A stretch of DNA of 64,000 nucleotides, from NCBI GenBank assembly GCA_030867875.1, contig JAOWCC010000577.1:78225740-78289739 (forward strand), read 5' to 3'. Below the pieces are notes generated by a model. That model was given only the letters and a program-made list of their open reading frames with translations. It was not told the origin of the DNA and ran no database searches. Of this stretch, positions 34,201 to 41,197 are shown one piece after another; positions within the stretch are counted from its first letter, which is position 1; every line of letters begins with the position of its first letter. Source of the stretch: Actinernus sp. WN-2022. Its lineage: Eukaryota; Cnidaria; Anthozoa; Actiniaria; Actinernidae. A program made the translations under genes and the position numbers.

Positions 34201-35706
34201 TCTTGTTCTTCCAAAATGCAAGCAAGCCCTTTCATCGAAGCTTATATGCTCTTAACTTATAAGTCTTATAAAGGAATTAAGATTTGGAAGCAGAATTGAG
34301 ACTTTAGATGTATTTTGTGAGGCCTAAATCGCTAGTTCCCATACAAGTCATAAAAACACATGTGTTTTTTTGCCAACCACATTATATATGCAAATATATA
34401 AATGACGTCAGTGTTTACAAACAGTAAGTATCGCTATAGTGGCAGGAAAATCCACTAGCTCCAGGCTATTGGACATGTCACTTTTCTCATGCTCTGCTGT
34501 ATTTATATTGGAACATGTATGTTAAACTAAACTTGTTGTGTGTTCTTATCACTTCAAACTTAAGAGTATAAATAACTAAGTCAATATGGACTCGATCTGT
34601 CACAAAATCATATTATTACCATTTAATGTTTTCACTGTTCAAAGTGCAACTGTGAAAGTTTCAAGTTCAAAGTTTAAAAATGCAATTTTCAAAACAAGAC
34701 TAATGAAACCACAGGTACCCCAAGCTCCCTATATGTATATGAACTTAGACTTTTAAGAGAGTGGAAAAAATGAAATCATAAAACCCTTCAAATGGTCTTT
34801 AGACTTCCAAAATCGATAGAGATAGTAAAGGAAAACACATTTGGATAAAAAGGTGAGTCTTTATTTCATATTTATAGATTTTAAAATTTACAAACAATTT
34901 TAAGTCAAGTTCATATACATATAGGGAGCTTGGGGTACCTGTGATGAAACTTCCAGGATCTCACTTCAATTAAAACGGTAATAATTATAATAATTATATA
35001 AAATAAAATGTTCATCTGCTTGTTAATTATAAATGCTGACTGTTGAACAAGATGCAAAAATTAATTGGCTAAATACCTGCATGCATGAGTACGGCTCTTA
35101 CCTCTGACAATATAACTAAAACTCCAACTCTATAAATTATAACCCAAAACATAAAACATACCATAACCACTCCAAAAACAAGCTAAGATCCCAGGTCAAA
35201 TTCTGATGAGTTGTAGGGCTAATTTGTGGCTTAGCATTCACAGGTAAACAAGGAATTCTCTCCAAAATGAAGAGAAAAAAACAGTTTGCCTGGAACTCTG
35301 ATCTCCTGCATATTCAGTCATGCAAACATCATAAGACATAACCACAATGCTAAACAACCGTACGTGTGTCAGATCATAGTTAACAGAGTGGCCTTTGGCC
35401 TTTCTTCTGTATGTTGTTCCTTGTAGTATTTGTTTATTAAATTGAATTGAATTGTTGCCTGTTGGAGTGTTGGCGAGAAACGAATATACGATTTATGATT
35501 TTATCTGATTAAGACACTGATTTACAATCTCTTACCTCTGTGTCAGCCAGTCCATGATTTTTTAGGTACACAAACCCAATGGTACTAAATGCCTTGTAGA
35601 TCTCTGCAGCCAAACATTGTACAAGTTCATCTGAATCGTCCGCAGTTTGATGTTTATCCACACTAAAAGCACTGAAGTCCACTATTGGAATCGTTGACGT
35701 CGCCAT
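19091..35706 (-). CDS. 2-oxoglutarate/Fe(II)-dependent dioxygenase, isopenicillin-N-synthase-like, seven exons, complete
   Basis: Coding exons, in order of translation: 35706-35536, 32973-32855, 29791-29722, 28837-28721, 23883-23695, 21405-21295, 19273-19091. The joined length is 960 nt, 319 residues plus TAG, typical for this family. Every junction is GT-AG and phase-consistent: exon 2 ends on two bases of a Lys codon and exon 3 supplies the third. The N-terminal DIOX_N part starts MATSTIPIVDFSAF and includes GFVYLKNHG. The C-terminal double-stranded beta-helix holds the iron ligands H204 and D206 (GEHSDYG) and H261 (KHRVLIP), and the 2-oxoglutarate-binding R276/S278 (ARRSLAFF). Such soluble enzymes couple 2-oxoglutarate decarboxylation to oxidation of a small-molecule substrate; the substrate cannot be told from sequence. 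The closest remembered animal relatives are labelled UPF0676 or hxnY-like. The start is the first ATG of exon 1. The introns are full of transposons. The last three exons are duplicated at 50634-56195. Confidence 0.88.
19505..19755. mobile_element. Foldback MITE in dioxygenase intron 6 (copy A)
   Basis: Arms starting with GCAAAAGTTTATGTAAATCA invert to TTTACATAAACTTTAACTTG around a centre with paired TTTTTGCTTCAT / ATGAAGCAAAAA. The same element is at about 51060-51315 in copy B, so it predates the duplication. Confidence 0.65.
19890..20346. mobile_element. MITE with about 110-bp inverted arms, nested in a LINE 3' end (copy A)
   Basis: GTGCATATACACCCTAGCCA at the left inverts to TGGCTAGGGCTTATATGCAC at the right; the arms also share CTCGTAGACGCAACACC. 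It interrupts the LINE 3' sequence CACGAT...TTAAAG / GCTTGTGGGGTCGTGT, which is continuous at 56705-56745. Copy B carries it at about 51455-51900. Confidence 0.7.
20580..20840 (-). pseudogene. LINE ORF2 C-terminal fragment (copy A)
   Basis: The minus strand reads NFNHDFKIRNYTDTVMKMRD, then FNTRYMWNSVAYRGSTLWN, a typical LINE C-terminal R-x-x-x-x-NS...G-x-x-x-W-N signature. It lies in dioxygenase intron 6, same strand. The copy at 52134-52430 is interrupted by a short insertion. Confidence 0.65.
21295..21405 (-). CDS. Dioxygenase exon 6, copy A
   Basis: The 111 nt run from acceptor CTGTTTAAG to donor GTAAGTAA, phase 0 at both ends. They encode 37 residues, VLPVNSEYIPAPYIPGCVIV then NIGDLMQRWTSDTLKST, the classic NxGDxMQRWTxD barrel strand. 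This exon is the same base for base in copy B at 53271-53381. It has no Met start and is hidden behind longer frames on the other strand. Confidence 0.9.
21499..21677. mobile_element. Foldback element beside dioxygenase exon 6 (copy A)
   Basis: CAATAACCTAT at the left inverts to ATAGGTTATTG at the right, with CGAAATATGC...GCATATTTCG and CTGATATTTCGTCC-type inner pairs. Present in copy B at about 53478-53655. Confidence 0.6.
21700..22249. other. Intron 5, no gene recognised
   Basis: Contains TATTTCCCGCTCGCGGAGAG and a short plus-strand frame, MAAMSLLSESEGIDCKPATV (21863 onward), also present in copy B as MAAMSLLSESEGIDCEPAIV. It is open for only about 55 codons and has no recognised relative. 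Confidence 0.35.
22250..22496. repeat. Tandem duplication of about 135 bp with TGACGTCA-type motifs (copy A)
   Basis: AATCACGTGACCGATGACGTCATCG through CTACCATGTCTGTCCAGGTT occurs twice head to tail. The ACGTCATCGTT phrase is itself repeated and has expanded by one more unit in copy B (54228-54476). Confidence 0.65.
22666..22790. mobile_element. 125-bp foldback element with 8-bp duplication (copy A)
   Basis: GGTATATACTTCATGGTAGT inverts to ACCATGAAGTATATACC around a 20-base loop. AAAATGCC (22658-22665) and AAAACGCC (22791-22798) flank it with one mismatch. In copy B (about 55095-55190) most of the left arm is deleted. Confidence 0.75.
23341..23595. repeat. Minisatellite, AACTCAGGGGGAG / GAGGAGTTAGCAAAC units (copy A)
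   Basis: Five to six diverged units of about 40-60 bp in dioxygenase intron 5. Copy B (55741-55915) has fewer units, so the array has changed since duplication. Confidence 0.7.
23695..23883 (-). CDS. Dioxygenase exon 5 (HxD iron ligands), copy A
   Basis: The 189 nt run from acceptor TTTGTTGCAG to donor GTAAAACA, entry and exit phase 0. They encode 63 residues starting DPDWLIQCHKLIGTPGNSTT, continuing through the substrate-pocket LYYPP and ending with GEHSDYGTITLLFQDELGGLE, the HxD half of the iron triad. The copy at 56007-56195 differs by one residue (Gly to Asp before the HxD motif). Confidence 0.9.
24256..24648. mobile_element. 393-bp DNA element with exact 9-bp target duplication
   Basis: TAGACTTGCTCCAAGTC at the left inverts to GACTTTGAGAAAGTCTA at the right. 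ATCAGTCAC lies immediately outside both ends (24247-24255 and 24649-24657). It lies in a block that copy B lacks. Confidence 0.7.
25150..25283 (-). pseudogene. Exon-like frame in intron 4, possibly an N-terminal dioxygenase exon
   Basis: On the minus strand an ATG opens MQEEPALEGFGVVVYLNKVQ, continues to DMMVDSKFLTPAQN and meets a consensus donor GTAAGT at about 25131-25136. The pattern G-F/V-x-Y-L-N...SK-F-L resembles the DIOX_N segment of the enclosing gene, suggesting an exon of an older paralogue; the similarity is weak and judged by eye. Copy B (56540-56640) has a frame-shifting change in it. No following exon was found. Confidence 0.3.
25283..25770. repeat. Right end of duplication copy A; also matches 61446-61960
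   Basis: Non-coding sequence shared with copy B after the 4.8-kb interruption there. It includes AAACACTGCTGTTCGTGTTTT, a motif seen at several other places. Confidence 0.7.
26013..27058. mobile_element. piggyBac-like non-autonomous element, TTAA-flanked
   Basis: TTAA-CCCTTTCACTCCCA at the left and TGGGAGTGAAAGGG-TTAA at the right. TTAA target duplication and ends in CCC/GGG are the piggyBac hallmark. The 1-kb interior has short frames only, none recognised as transposase. Confidence 0.75.
27115..27360 (+). mobile_element. LTR retrotransposon remnant: LTR plus primer-binding region
   Basis: TGTAGTCTGACAGC to TCGTATTTTACA (27115-27324) has TG...CA ends and an AATAAA at about 27287. TTGGTGGCAGCGAAAACC follows, as expected for the primer-binding side of a Ty3/Gypsy-type element, then ATGGCTTCAGAAG opens a frame that stops within about 30 nt. 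No second LTR is seen. Confidence 0.45.
27688..27957. mobile_element. Foldback with ACAGGTC-repeat arms
   Basis: GGCAGCCTGCAAGTGGTGGG and GTGTAAAGTACAGGTCAC invert to GACCTTACTTTACACCTG and GCTGCAAGCC. Both arms contain runs of CACAGGTC. Lies in dioxygenase intron 4. Confidence 0.6.
28264..28640. mobile_element. Diverged relative of the 60-kb palindrome, next to exon 4
   Basis: ACACAGGCTTACCATGATCT at the left and GCCACAGGGAGTCCAAAACC...GATTGTAAG at the right match the two ends of the palindrome at 59951-60480; TACCAGTAAACTTTATTTTG inside also matches. Much more decayed. A 20-bp hairpin, TAGTTGAGGTTATAGTTGAA, sits at 28345-28410. Confidence 0.5.
28721..28837 (-). CDS. Dioxygenase exon 4
   Basis: The 117 nt run from acceptor GATTTCTAG to donor GTAATAG. 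They encode 39 residues beginning KWPSEEVPEFELTVDKFYSR and ending AIGIGMKLK, the long helix preceding the catalytic barrel. Entry and exit phase are 0. It lies outside the duplicated segment, so copy B has no counterpart. Confidence 0.87.
29344..29577. mobile_element. MITE, AGAGCGGTTTTCAATTGAGTG family
   Basis: TAGAGCAGTTTTCAATTGAG at the left inverts to CTCAACTGAAAACCATTCTA at the right. The interior carries repeated TTCGTGATTGGT / CTCGTGATTGGT. Same family as 47108-47354. TA at both ends suggests a Tc1/mariner-type target. Confidence 0.6.
29722..29791 (-). CDS. Dioxygenase exon 3
   Basis: This 70-nt exon lies between acceptor AATTACAG and donor GTAAGTAA. Its first base completes the Lys codon from exon 2; it then reads LNPARPADLKEAFNIPYLTH followed by KDA. 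The 'DLKEAFNI' motif is characteristic of the family. Exit phase is 0. Confidence 0.87.
30265..30418. repeat. 33-bp minisatellite in intron 2
   Basis: About 4.6 copies of GCTTACCATATCAAAACCAC plus AGGCAGCCCACCC, starting at 30265, 30298, 30331 and 30364. The period is a multiple of three, so several frames stay open (11-residue repeats); these are not genes. Confidence 0.85.
30905..31744. mobile_element. 840-bp TIR element, TA-flanked (GGATAAGCCGCAC ends)
   Basis: CCATATTCACTCGCGGATAA at the left inverts to TTATCCGTGAGTGAATATGG at the right, with TA outside each end. GTGCGGCTTATCTGCGAG recurs just inside both arms. A minus-strand frame of 135 codons (31464-31057) is open but not recognised as a transposase. 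Probably a Tc1/mariner/pogo-type non-autonomous element in intron 2. Confidence 0.7.
31863..32024. mobile_element. hAT-type MITE, 162 bp, 8-bp target duplication
   Basis: CAGGGCTCAAAATT at the left inverts to AATTTCGAGCCCTG at the right. TAATAATA and TAATAATG flank it (seven of eight identical). CAGGGCTC ends plus an 8-bp duplication are typical of hAT elements. The interior has repeated TTACGCCT motifs. Confidence 0.75.
32676..32763. repeat. Inverted repeat, TCTTTACAGGAAATATCA arms
   Basis: TCTTTACAGGAAATATCA pairs with TGATATTTTCCTGTAAAGA across about 50 bases, in intron 2 close to exon 2. Confidence 0.6.
32855..32973 (-). CDS. Dioxygenase exon 2
   Basis: The 119 nt run from acceptor CTGTTCAG to donor GTAAGA. 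They encode VAEVRKAADKFFTLSSEQKQ and onward to GGNHGWVSLERE, the helix and FF-L motif that follow the NHG strand in this family. The exon ends two bases into a Lys codon. It has no ATG, so a scan for Met-initiated frames misses it. Confidence 0.88.
33108..33395. mobile_element. TTAA-flanked MITE, 288 bp, complete
   Basis: TTAATAGAGTGGAATGGTTA at the left inverts to TAACCATTCCACTCTATTAA at the right, with about 33-bp terminal repeats that continue with TGAAACCCAGCAA. TTAA forms both borders. A truncated copy lies at 490-722. Confidence 0.8.
34058..34438. mobile_element. 381-bp MITE in intron 1, TGACGTCA next to both ends
   Basis: TATAGCGATACTTACTGT pairs perfectly with ACAGTAAGTATCGCTATA. TGACGTCA follows the left repeat and precedes the right one by a few bases. 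No transposase. Confidence 0.75.
34710..34943. mobile_element. 234-bp foldback, CACAGGTACCCC ends, 7-bp target duplication
   Basis: CACAGGTACCCCAAGCTCCC inverts to GGGAGCTTGGGGTACCTGTG. ATGAAAC occurs directly outside both ends (34703-34709 and 34944-34950). The end sequence and the duplication length match the larger element at 15477-17351. Confidence 0.8.
35536..35706 (-). CDS. Dioxygenase exon 1 (start codon)
   Basis: This exon encodes residues 1-57, beginning MATSTIPIVDF and ending NHGLADTE. The donor is CAGAG followed by GTAAGAG. It carries the conserved N-terminal IPIVDFSAF and GFVYLKNHG motifs of the DIOX_N domain. Frame phase at the exit is 0. Confidence 0.9.
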
Positions 35707-35830
35707 GATGGTCTGCGACGACCGCGATCGCGCGAAAAATGCATGCGGGCTACCTGTGGTTCATGGATTGTTCTGGAAATTGGGCTTCCTATGGCCTAAG
35801 TAAACAGGCTTCCCGGTTACGGTTGAAATC

Positions 35831-36156
35831 TAATTACCCTATATCATTATGACGTCACGGCTTGTTTATGAGGGGGACAGAATCGACTTGAACAATAGAA
35901 TTTTGAACTAAATCTGCTCTGCTGAGAAAAATTTAACTTCGAATTGTCTGGTTTCCAGATATCAGCTGTATCAATGTTTATCCCACAATATTTACCGTAT
36001 TTGGTGGCCGTTACCGCTATTCTACGTTCTACAAAATGCATTTGATAGCGATTTCCTTTGTGTTGTTGCTGTTTTGTCCCCCTCCCACGACCGTGATCCT
36101 TAGCGTTTAAACAATAGATTGTTTTGATTTGACGTCATAATGATATAGGTCAATTA
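35831..36156. mobile_element. Foldback element upstream of the dioxygenase start
   Basis: TAATTACCCTATATCATTATGACGTCA at the left is mirrored at 36130-36156 by TGACGTCATAATGATATAGG...AATTA. It sits about 125 bp upstream of the start codon, so it may carry or disturb promoter sequence. No TATA box could be picked out with confidence. Confidence 0.65.
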
Positions 36157-36203
36157 CGGTAAGGCCATTTTATTTTATATTGAGAAGTTATTTTTATGTG
36201 AAT

Positions 36204-36400
36204 TATTATAGGAAATCTCTCGGTTCGATTCCCGGACGCGGCGCCAAATGTGAGTTGATTTTGTTGGGATCTCGCCCTTGCTCCCTATTCCTCCCTCCAG
36301 AATAATCAATACGCTAAATTCCAATTCGATCTGTGGTTTAGCCGGGTCCTGTCTTTCAGCCTCCATGGTTGTTTTTCAGGTCCCGTTAGAAATTCAGTTT
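36204..36400 (+). mobile_element. tRNA-derived SINE, partial
   Basis: CTCTCGGTTCGATTCCCGGA with GCGGCGCCA is the 3' half of a tRNA (B box, T arm, CCA-like end). It is followed by a body with TTCCAATTCGATCTGTGG and TTAGCCGGGTCCTG that recurs at 62650-62790. The A-box half is missing. Confidence 0.6.
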
Positions 36401-36710
36401 TTGTTTGCAGATTTGATTTAACCGACATTTATCTGCAATTTTTTTTGTTTTGTTATCTCAAAGTTATCCACCCGCTATTTTGCAGTTTGGGATGGCGTTT
36501 ATGTCGCTCATTCATGTCCAATACACACGACTTGAGTCAACTCGTCATAAGAGAGAGTCAACTTGACTCGCCGGAAGTCAAGTCGTGGGTGTAGGAAGCG
36601 TTTAAATAAATACATATTTCAGTTCGTATTTAATAAATTAAATGGAGCAATGAGCGGAAGTTCGTTGGTTGCGTTAATATATTCAATCACTTGGATGGAA
36701 TGGGTCTGAC

Positions 36711-36915
36711 CACTTGACTCAACTTGATCAAGTTGACTACAGTTTAGTCAACTCGTCTCACCGGAAATTAAGTCGTGAATATTAATGAGCGGAAGTTCGT
36801 TGGTTGCGTTTGACCCATTCCATCCAAGTGATTGAAGTATTGACCACTTGACTCAACTTGATCAAGTTGACTACGGTTTAGTCAACTCGTCTCACCGGAA
36901 ATCAAGTCGTGAATA
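36711..36915. repeat. Two direct copies around an inverted segment
   Basis: GACCACTTGACTCAACTTGA and about 70 following bases occur at 36711 and 36842. Between them AATGAGCGGAAGTTCGTTGG repeats a phrase from 36652, and GATGGAATGGGTC is inverted to GACCCATTCCATC. Confidence 0.6.
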
Positions 36916-37053
36916 AAGTTTTTTAATGAACGCTTCGTCTCTGAACGCTTCGTCTCAATTTTCGAACACTGTTACATTCCGAAACCGGCCTTACCAACCA
37001 CTTACCGACCACTTTTTATCGGGGCAGATTGTTCACTTTAGCCAAGGAACATC

Positions 37054-37320
37054 GTGGCGGGGGTTCTCAAATTCATTAGGAACACGCTTCGTGTTCAGCC
37101 GTCAAATAAAATGGCTGATTTATGTCGTTCCTAAAAATGTTCATGTTCTCATGAATTCCGATCTTCGCACCGCTTACTGCGTCATACCCCGAACACTGTG
37201 TTATGGTAACGAAGACGGTGGCGGTTCTCAAATTCATTAGGAACACGCTTCGTGTTCAATAAAATGGCTGATTTATCTCGTTCTCAAATGTTCATGTTAT
37301 GAATTCCGATCTTCGCTCGC
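37054..37320. repeat. Direct repeat, about 158-bp spacing, with GAACACGCTTCGTGTTC palindrome
   Basis: GTTCTCAAATTCATTAGGAA onward, including the 17-bp palindrome and AAATAAAATGGCTGATTTAT-like text, occurs at 37061 and 37219. The following 400 bases to 37740 hold no recognised gene. Confidence 0.6.
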
Positions 37321-37743
37321 ATAATCGCTGGCTTCACTCGCCTGCCGACATAATAAAAAACTCGCTTCGCTTGTTTTAAAAAAAACAAAGAGGTCGACTT
37401 GTGGGAACTCTAGTTTATACTTCGCGCCCTCGATCATTGAGAACATTTCAGTCGATATCCTTGAAATATATCCGTGATGTACCGGCTTCGCTGACATCTT
37501 TTTCCCCACAGGTACCATGCACTGCGCAGGCCTCGTTTGTTGTAATGCACCAGTCAATTCAAACCATTCCCCCCCTGAATCCCACGACATTTAACATTTC
37601 CCTTGTTAAATAGCAGTTATTTCCCTACCCAAAACAGTAGGTCCTTGTTAAAAAACATTAAAAATACCCCTCCTCCCAGGGACCTTGAAATGTTTTGAAA
37701 GAGTTGCAGTGCAGTCAGAGATGGTGTAAAGTGAGTGGTAAGC

Positions 37744-37870
37744 GTGATGGAACGTGATGGAACGTGATGGAACGTGATGGGACGTGATGGAACGTGATGG
37801 AACGTGATGGAACGTGATGGAACGTGATGGAACGTGATGGAACGTGATGGAACGTGATGGAACGAGATGG
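37744..37870. repeat. 10-bp minisatellite (GTGATGGAAC)
   Basis: About 12 head-to-tail copies with two variant units (GGGACGTGAT, GGAACGAGAT). Confidence 0.9.
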
Positions 37871-37943
37871 GACGTGGTTCACTTAAAATTCACGAACGCT
37901 ACGATCGCTTAGATAGATCAACGGCTTAAACCGCCCCTCAGAT

Positions 37944-38130
37944 CATGGTTAGCTCAGTTGGTAGAGCACGGTCTATAGTGCAGGAGATCGGGAGTTCGAA
38001 TCCCGGTCGCGTCCTTGGGAAGGGACATATAAGTCGTTGGCCTTGTCTCTTCCTCTTCTAATCTATACGAGAGGGACGTGAAAGAACCTGTTGTGTTATT
38101 TCAAGAAAGAGGCCCTACTGGTTTTCTACT
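37944..38130 (+). mobile_element. tRNA-derived SINE
   Basis: GGTTAGCTCAGTTGGTAGAG is a perfect A box and GGAGTTCGAATCCCG a perfect B box, 45-50 bp apart. The 5' acceptor strand (ATCATGG) does not pair with the 3' strand (CGCGTCC), so this is not a working tRNA. It continues into a SINE body with CTTCCTCTTCTAATC and GAGGGACGTGAAAGAACC. Confidence 0.65.
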
Positions 38131-38286
38131 TTTTCTGAGGTACTAACAATCACTCATGATTATAAACTGTACGGCAGCACATTGCGCCACAATAGCAGTC
38201 TGTATCACAAAAATAACCTTGTGAGGCGCATTTGAATATATCCACATAGAATTTGCAGAAACATTGTCCCACAATATATACATATC

Positions 38287-38640
38287 ATCTGTAAGTACAA
38301 ATCATATTCAATGCCAATAAAATATACATGACATTATGGGATGTATTCAAAAATATATGTTTCAATAGGCCTGACCCAAGAGGTATCTGAAGAATGCATT
38401 TCAGACGTGATCGCACAATGGGAAATATAACTATAATATATATTTGTAGATTAAATATCTAATATATGCCAATATTTGCCAATTAATATATATTTATATT
38501 TCGTAATGTGCAATTCCGCTAGAAATGCATTATTCATATGCCTCTTGGGTCAGGCCTATTGAAAAAAAATATTTTTGAAGACATCCCATAATGTCATGTA
38601 TATGTTATTGGCATTAAATATGATTTGTACTTACAGATGG
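38287..38640. mobile_element. 354-bp palindromic MITE
   Basis: CATCTGTAAGTACAAATCAT inverts to ATGATTTGTACTTACAGATG-type sequence at the right; the arms continue for about 110 bp, sharing ACATGACATTATGGGATG and CAATAGGCCTGACCCAAGAG. Confidence 0.75.
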
Positions 38641-40016
38641 TATGCGTATATTCAAGAGACCATCACCTAAGAGAACCGATCCCCCATAAAAGCCTCTCCC
38701 CCATGATAGCGGTCTGCGCCGATTTATTTTTAGGTTGAATAAATTAGTTCGACTATTTTTACCACTCTATCCGATTGGTTGTGGGTGTCACGTGTCCGAA
38801 TGGCCCCGCGGGCGGCGAGAGCAGAAGAATGCATTCAGTGTTTTACTCAGTAATCAAAGCATTCACAATGTTCTACTTTCACGACAGTTACTCCTGTTAC
38901 TCGACAGATTCATATTGATTACGGTGCTGCAAAAGCATGTCCGATTATTTACGATATTATAGGTTCTATTTCTAATTTCTTTAGCGAATTGTAAGCGTCT
39001 GTTTACGATAATTCCAAACTCAGTCAGTCAGTGTTTCAGATTAACTGGATTTATAATTTCGCAAAATTATGGTCAAAAGTCGATGCGTGCTTGCTTGCTA
39101 TAAACTGAACGTTTCTAAAATTATTAGCCTGATGAAAGAGCAAATAATCCGGTCAGTTCCCTAGGTATGTTATCTAGCTATACATGAATATGAACTACAG
39201 GGAACGAGTATTTGTAAGGTAAGCGAAGTTTCAATAACAACGATACGGGATTGTTTAATTTATGCAAATGTTATTCAAATTTTATTCAAATTTCCATGCT
39301 CGCCGATCCGGCTACAAACTGAATGGAATACGGCTTCATTTCCTTTGATAGTTTCACGAAATTCAGGTCACTCTAGTTTCTTTTCACGGCTTCCAGGTCA
39401 TATCCGAATTTCTTACGGGTCTGGCTCAATACAGCCTACAGTTTCCCAGTCAAATCCAAACGGCAATATTTTCAACGGGTTTTCAAATTACACTCCGTAG
39501 CTTATTACTCGGGCTGCCTGTGGCAGCAACGAGTCTTAAAATGCAAGTCGTTCTTTTAAAAAAGCAAGCGTTCTGCGCATGCGTTAAAGGTCAAATTCAC
39601 ACCAATCAGATTGCACTGTGCTGCTCACGCAACAATCGCCAGGTTAATTTATTTACATAATGGCATACAGTAAATCAAAATGGTCGACCCGCAAGGGAGA
39701 AAGCCTTCCAACAGGCTCAGGATATTTCAACTGGCGCTCTTGTTGGCCATAAAAATACATGAACAACCAGGAGCCGTAATATATTCGATCAGCGCTGTCT
39801 GGGCAGATCCAATGTACATTTAGAAACGTAAGCGAAATACAATATCCAAACACGTTTGGATATCAACGGGTATCGAATTATAATCAAAGGTTAGATTTCG
39901 TCAGGCGCGCTCAGATAAGAAAGTTCAAAGCTCTCAGACTAGGCGAGACAAGGAGATATCAATTTCAATGAGTCATTGTCAGAAGCAATTATGCAATACA
40001 ACCTAAATTTGGGTCA
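38641..40016. other. No recognised gene
   Basis: Short frames only. A decayed CTCGGGCTGCCTGTGGCAG hairpin repeat lies at 39508-39530, related to the array at 7144-7280. Confidence 0.4.
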
Positions 40017-40025
40017 GGTCTTGTA

Positions 40026-40085
40026 TAGCCTGCTATGCAGACGTATTTTTCACTCTTATAAATTCGAAGAAAAAATAGCAGGCTA
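40026..40085. mobile_element. 60-bp TAGCCTG foldback with 9-bp target duplication
   Basis: TAGCCTGCTATGCAGACG at the left and AAAATAGCAGGCTA at the right. GGTCTTGTA (40017-40025) and GGTTTTGTA (40086-40094) flank it, eight of nine identical. Confidence 0.65.
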
Positions 40086-40706
40086 GGTTTTGTACAGCTA
40101 AGGCATGTTTTACGACAGAATGACCAGAGTCTTTCGAGTGGATTGAGAGCTCGAGACATTATACATATCTGCTAATATGGGGAAAACTGAAACAAAAAAT
40201 GAACTTTGACGGCAGAAACCCTCATTGAGCCAAGCGGAATATTTACATAATCCGCTAAGATTTTTACAAATCTTAGTTAAGCAGATGTTTTCAGTGTATG
40301 CCAACTGAAATGCTGTGCTCGTTTTCTGGTTACGGCTCAGTGTCGCCCCATGTAAGAGAATCCACCAAGGTCCGGTATTCCGGATCCCAGCCTGTGGATT
40401 CCGGATCCGGCCTCTGGATTCCGGATTCCAACCCTTTGGCGACTTTGGATTACGGATTCCAACCTTCTGGATTCCGGATTCCAACCTTCCGATTACACTA
40501 TATTCCAGCGATCTTGTACAAGCTATGTTTTACCAGTTTTATCATTACCTTATGTCTCTTGCACGCTGCCAATATCTTTTCATGGTCAGTACATGCATAA
40601 TTCTTTGTCATTTGACAGTTGCTGATTAAGTCAATTTGACAGCAATTGAAGTAACACCTACAATTTAGACTTAGAGACCGGTCATTATATAGCGAGGTTT
40701 TTTTTT

Positions 40707-40726
40707 GGGGGGGGGGGGGGGGGGGG
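40707..40726. repeat. Homopolymer of 20 G after a T run
   Basis: A run of T, then twenty G, then TAGGGGAGTGGG. Its length is likely to be unreliable in any assembly. Confidence 0.8.
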
Positions 40727-41197
40727 TAGGGGAGTGGGTGAGGAGCTACTGGATTTGCGGTGTCTATGGATTATGGAAAATACATTTATTTGCCTCATAT
40801 CATCGAGATTCCTTTCCACATTTGGCACATTCTATCTGACCTGGTGGGAAATAACTCCCAATGTCTAAAAATGTGCTATATACTTGTTACTTTTCAATTT
40901 ATGAGGCTGTTCCCCAACAAAGGTATGAACAGAGTGACGATGATCAACTTTATTTATACACGTTATCCTATTCAACTTACAGCTGGTTTCCAATAAGGAC
41001 GTGTCACTAATGATATTCACAAATATATAAAAATACAATTAAAAATTGAAAATTCACACTTCAATTAAAAACCTAACTATAATTACTACTAAGTGTAAAT
41101 ACTATAATGGCTAATAATATAGAGGTAACCAATCTAATCTAAAATTGTAAAATTGATTGGGCCATGGGATAAAGTAAAGTATTGAAAATTAAGTTAT

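Noticed and set aside
37944..38016. Functional tRNA gene
   Set aside because: The A and B boxes are perfect, but the two acceptor strands do not pair and the sequence continues into a SINE body.
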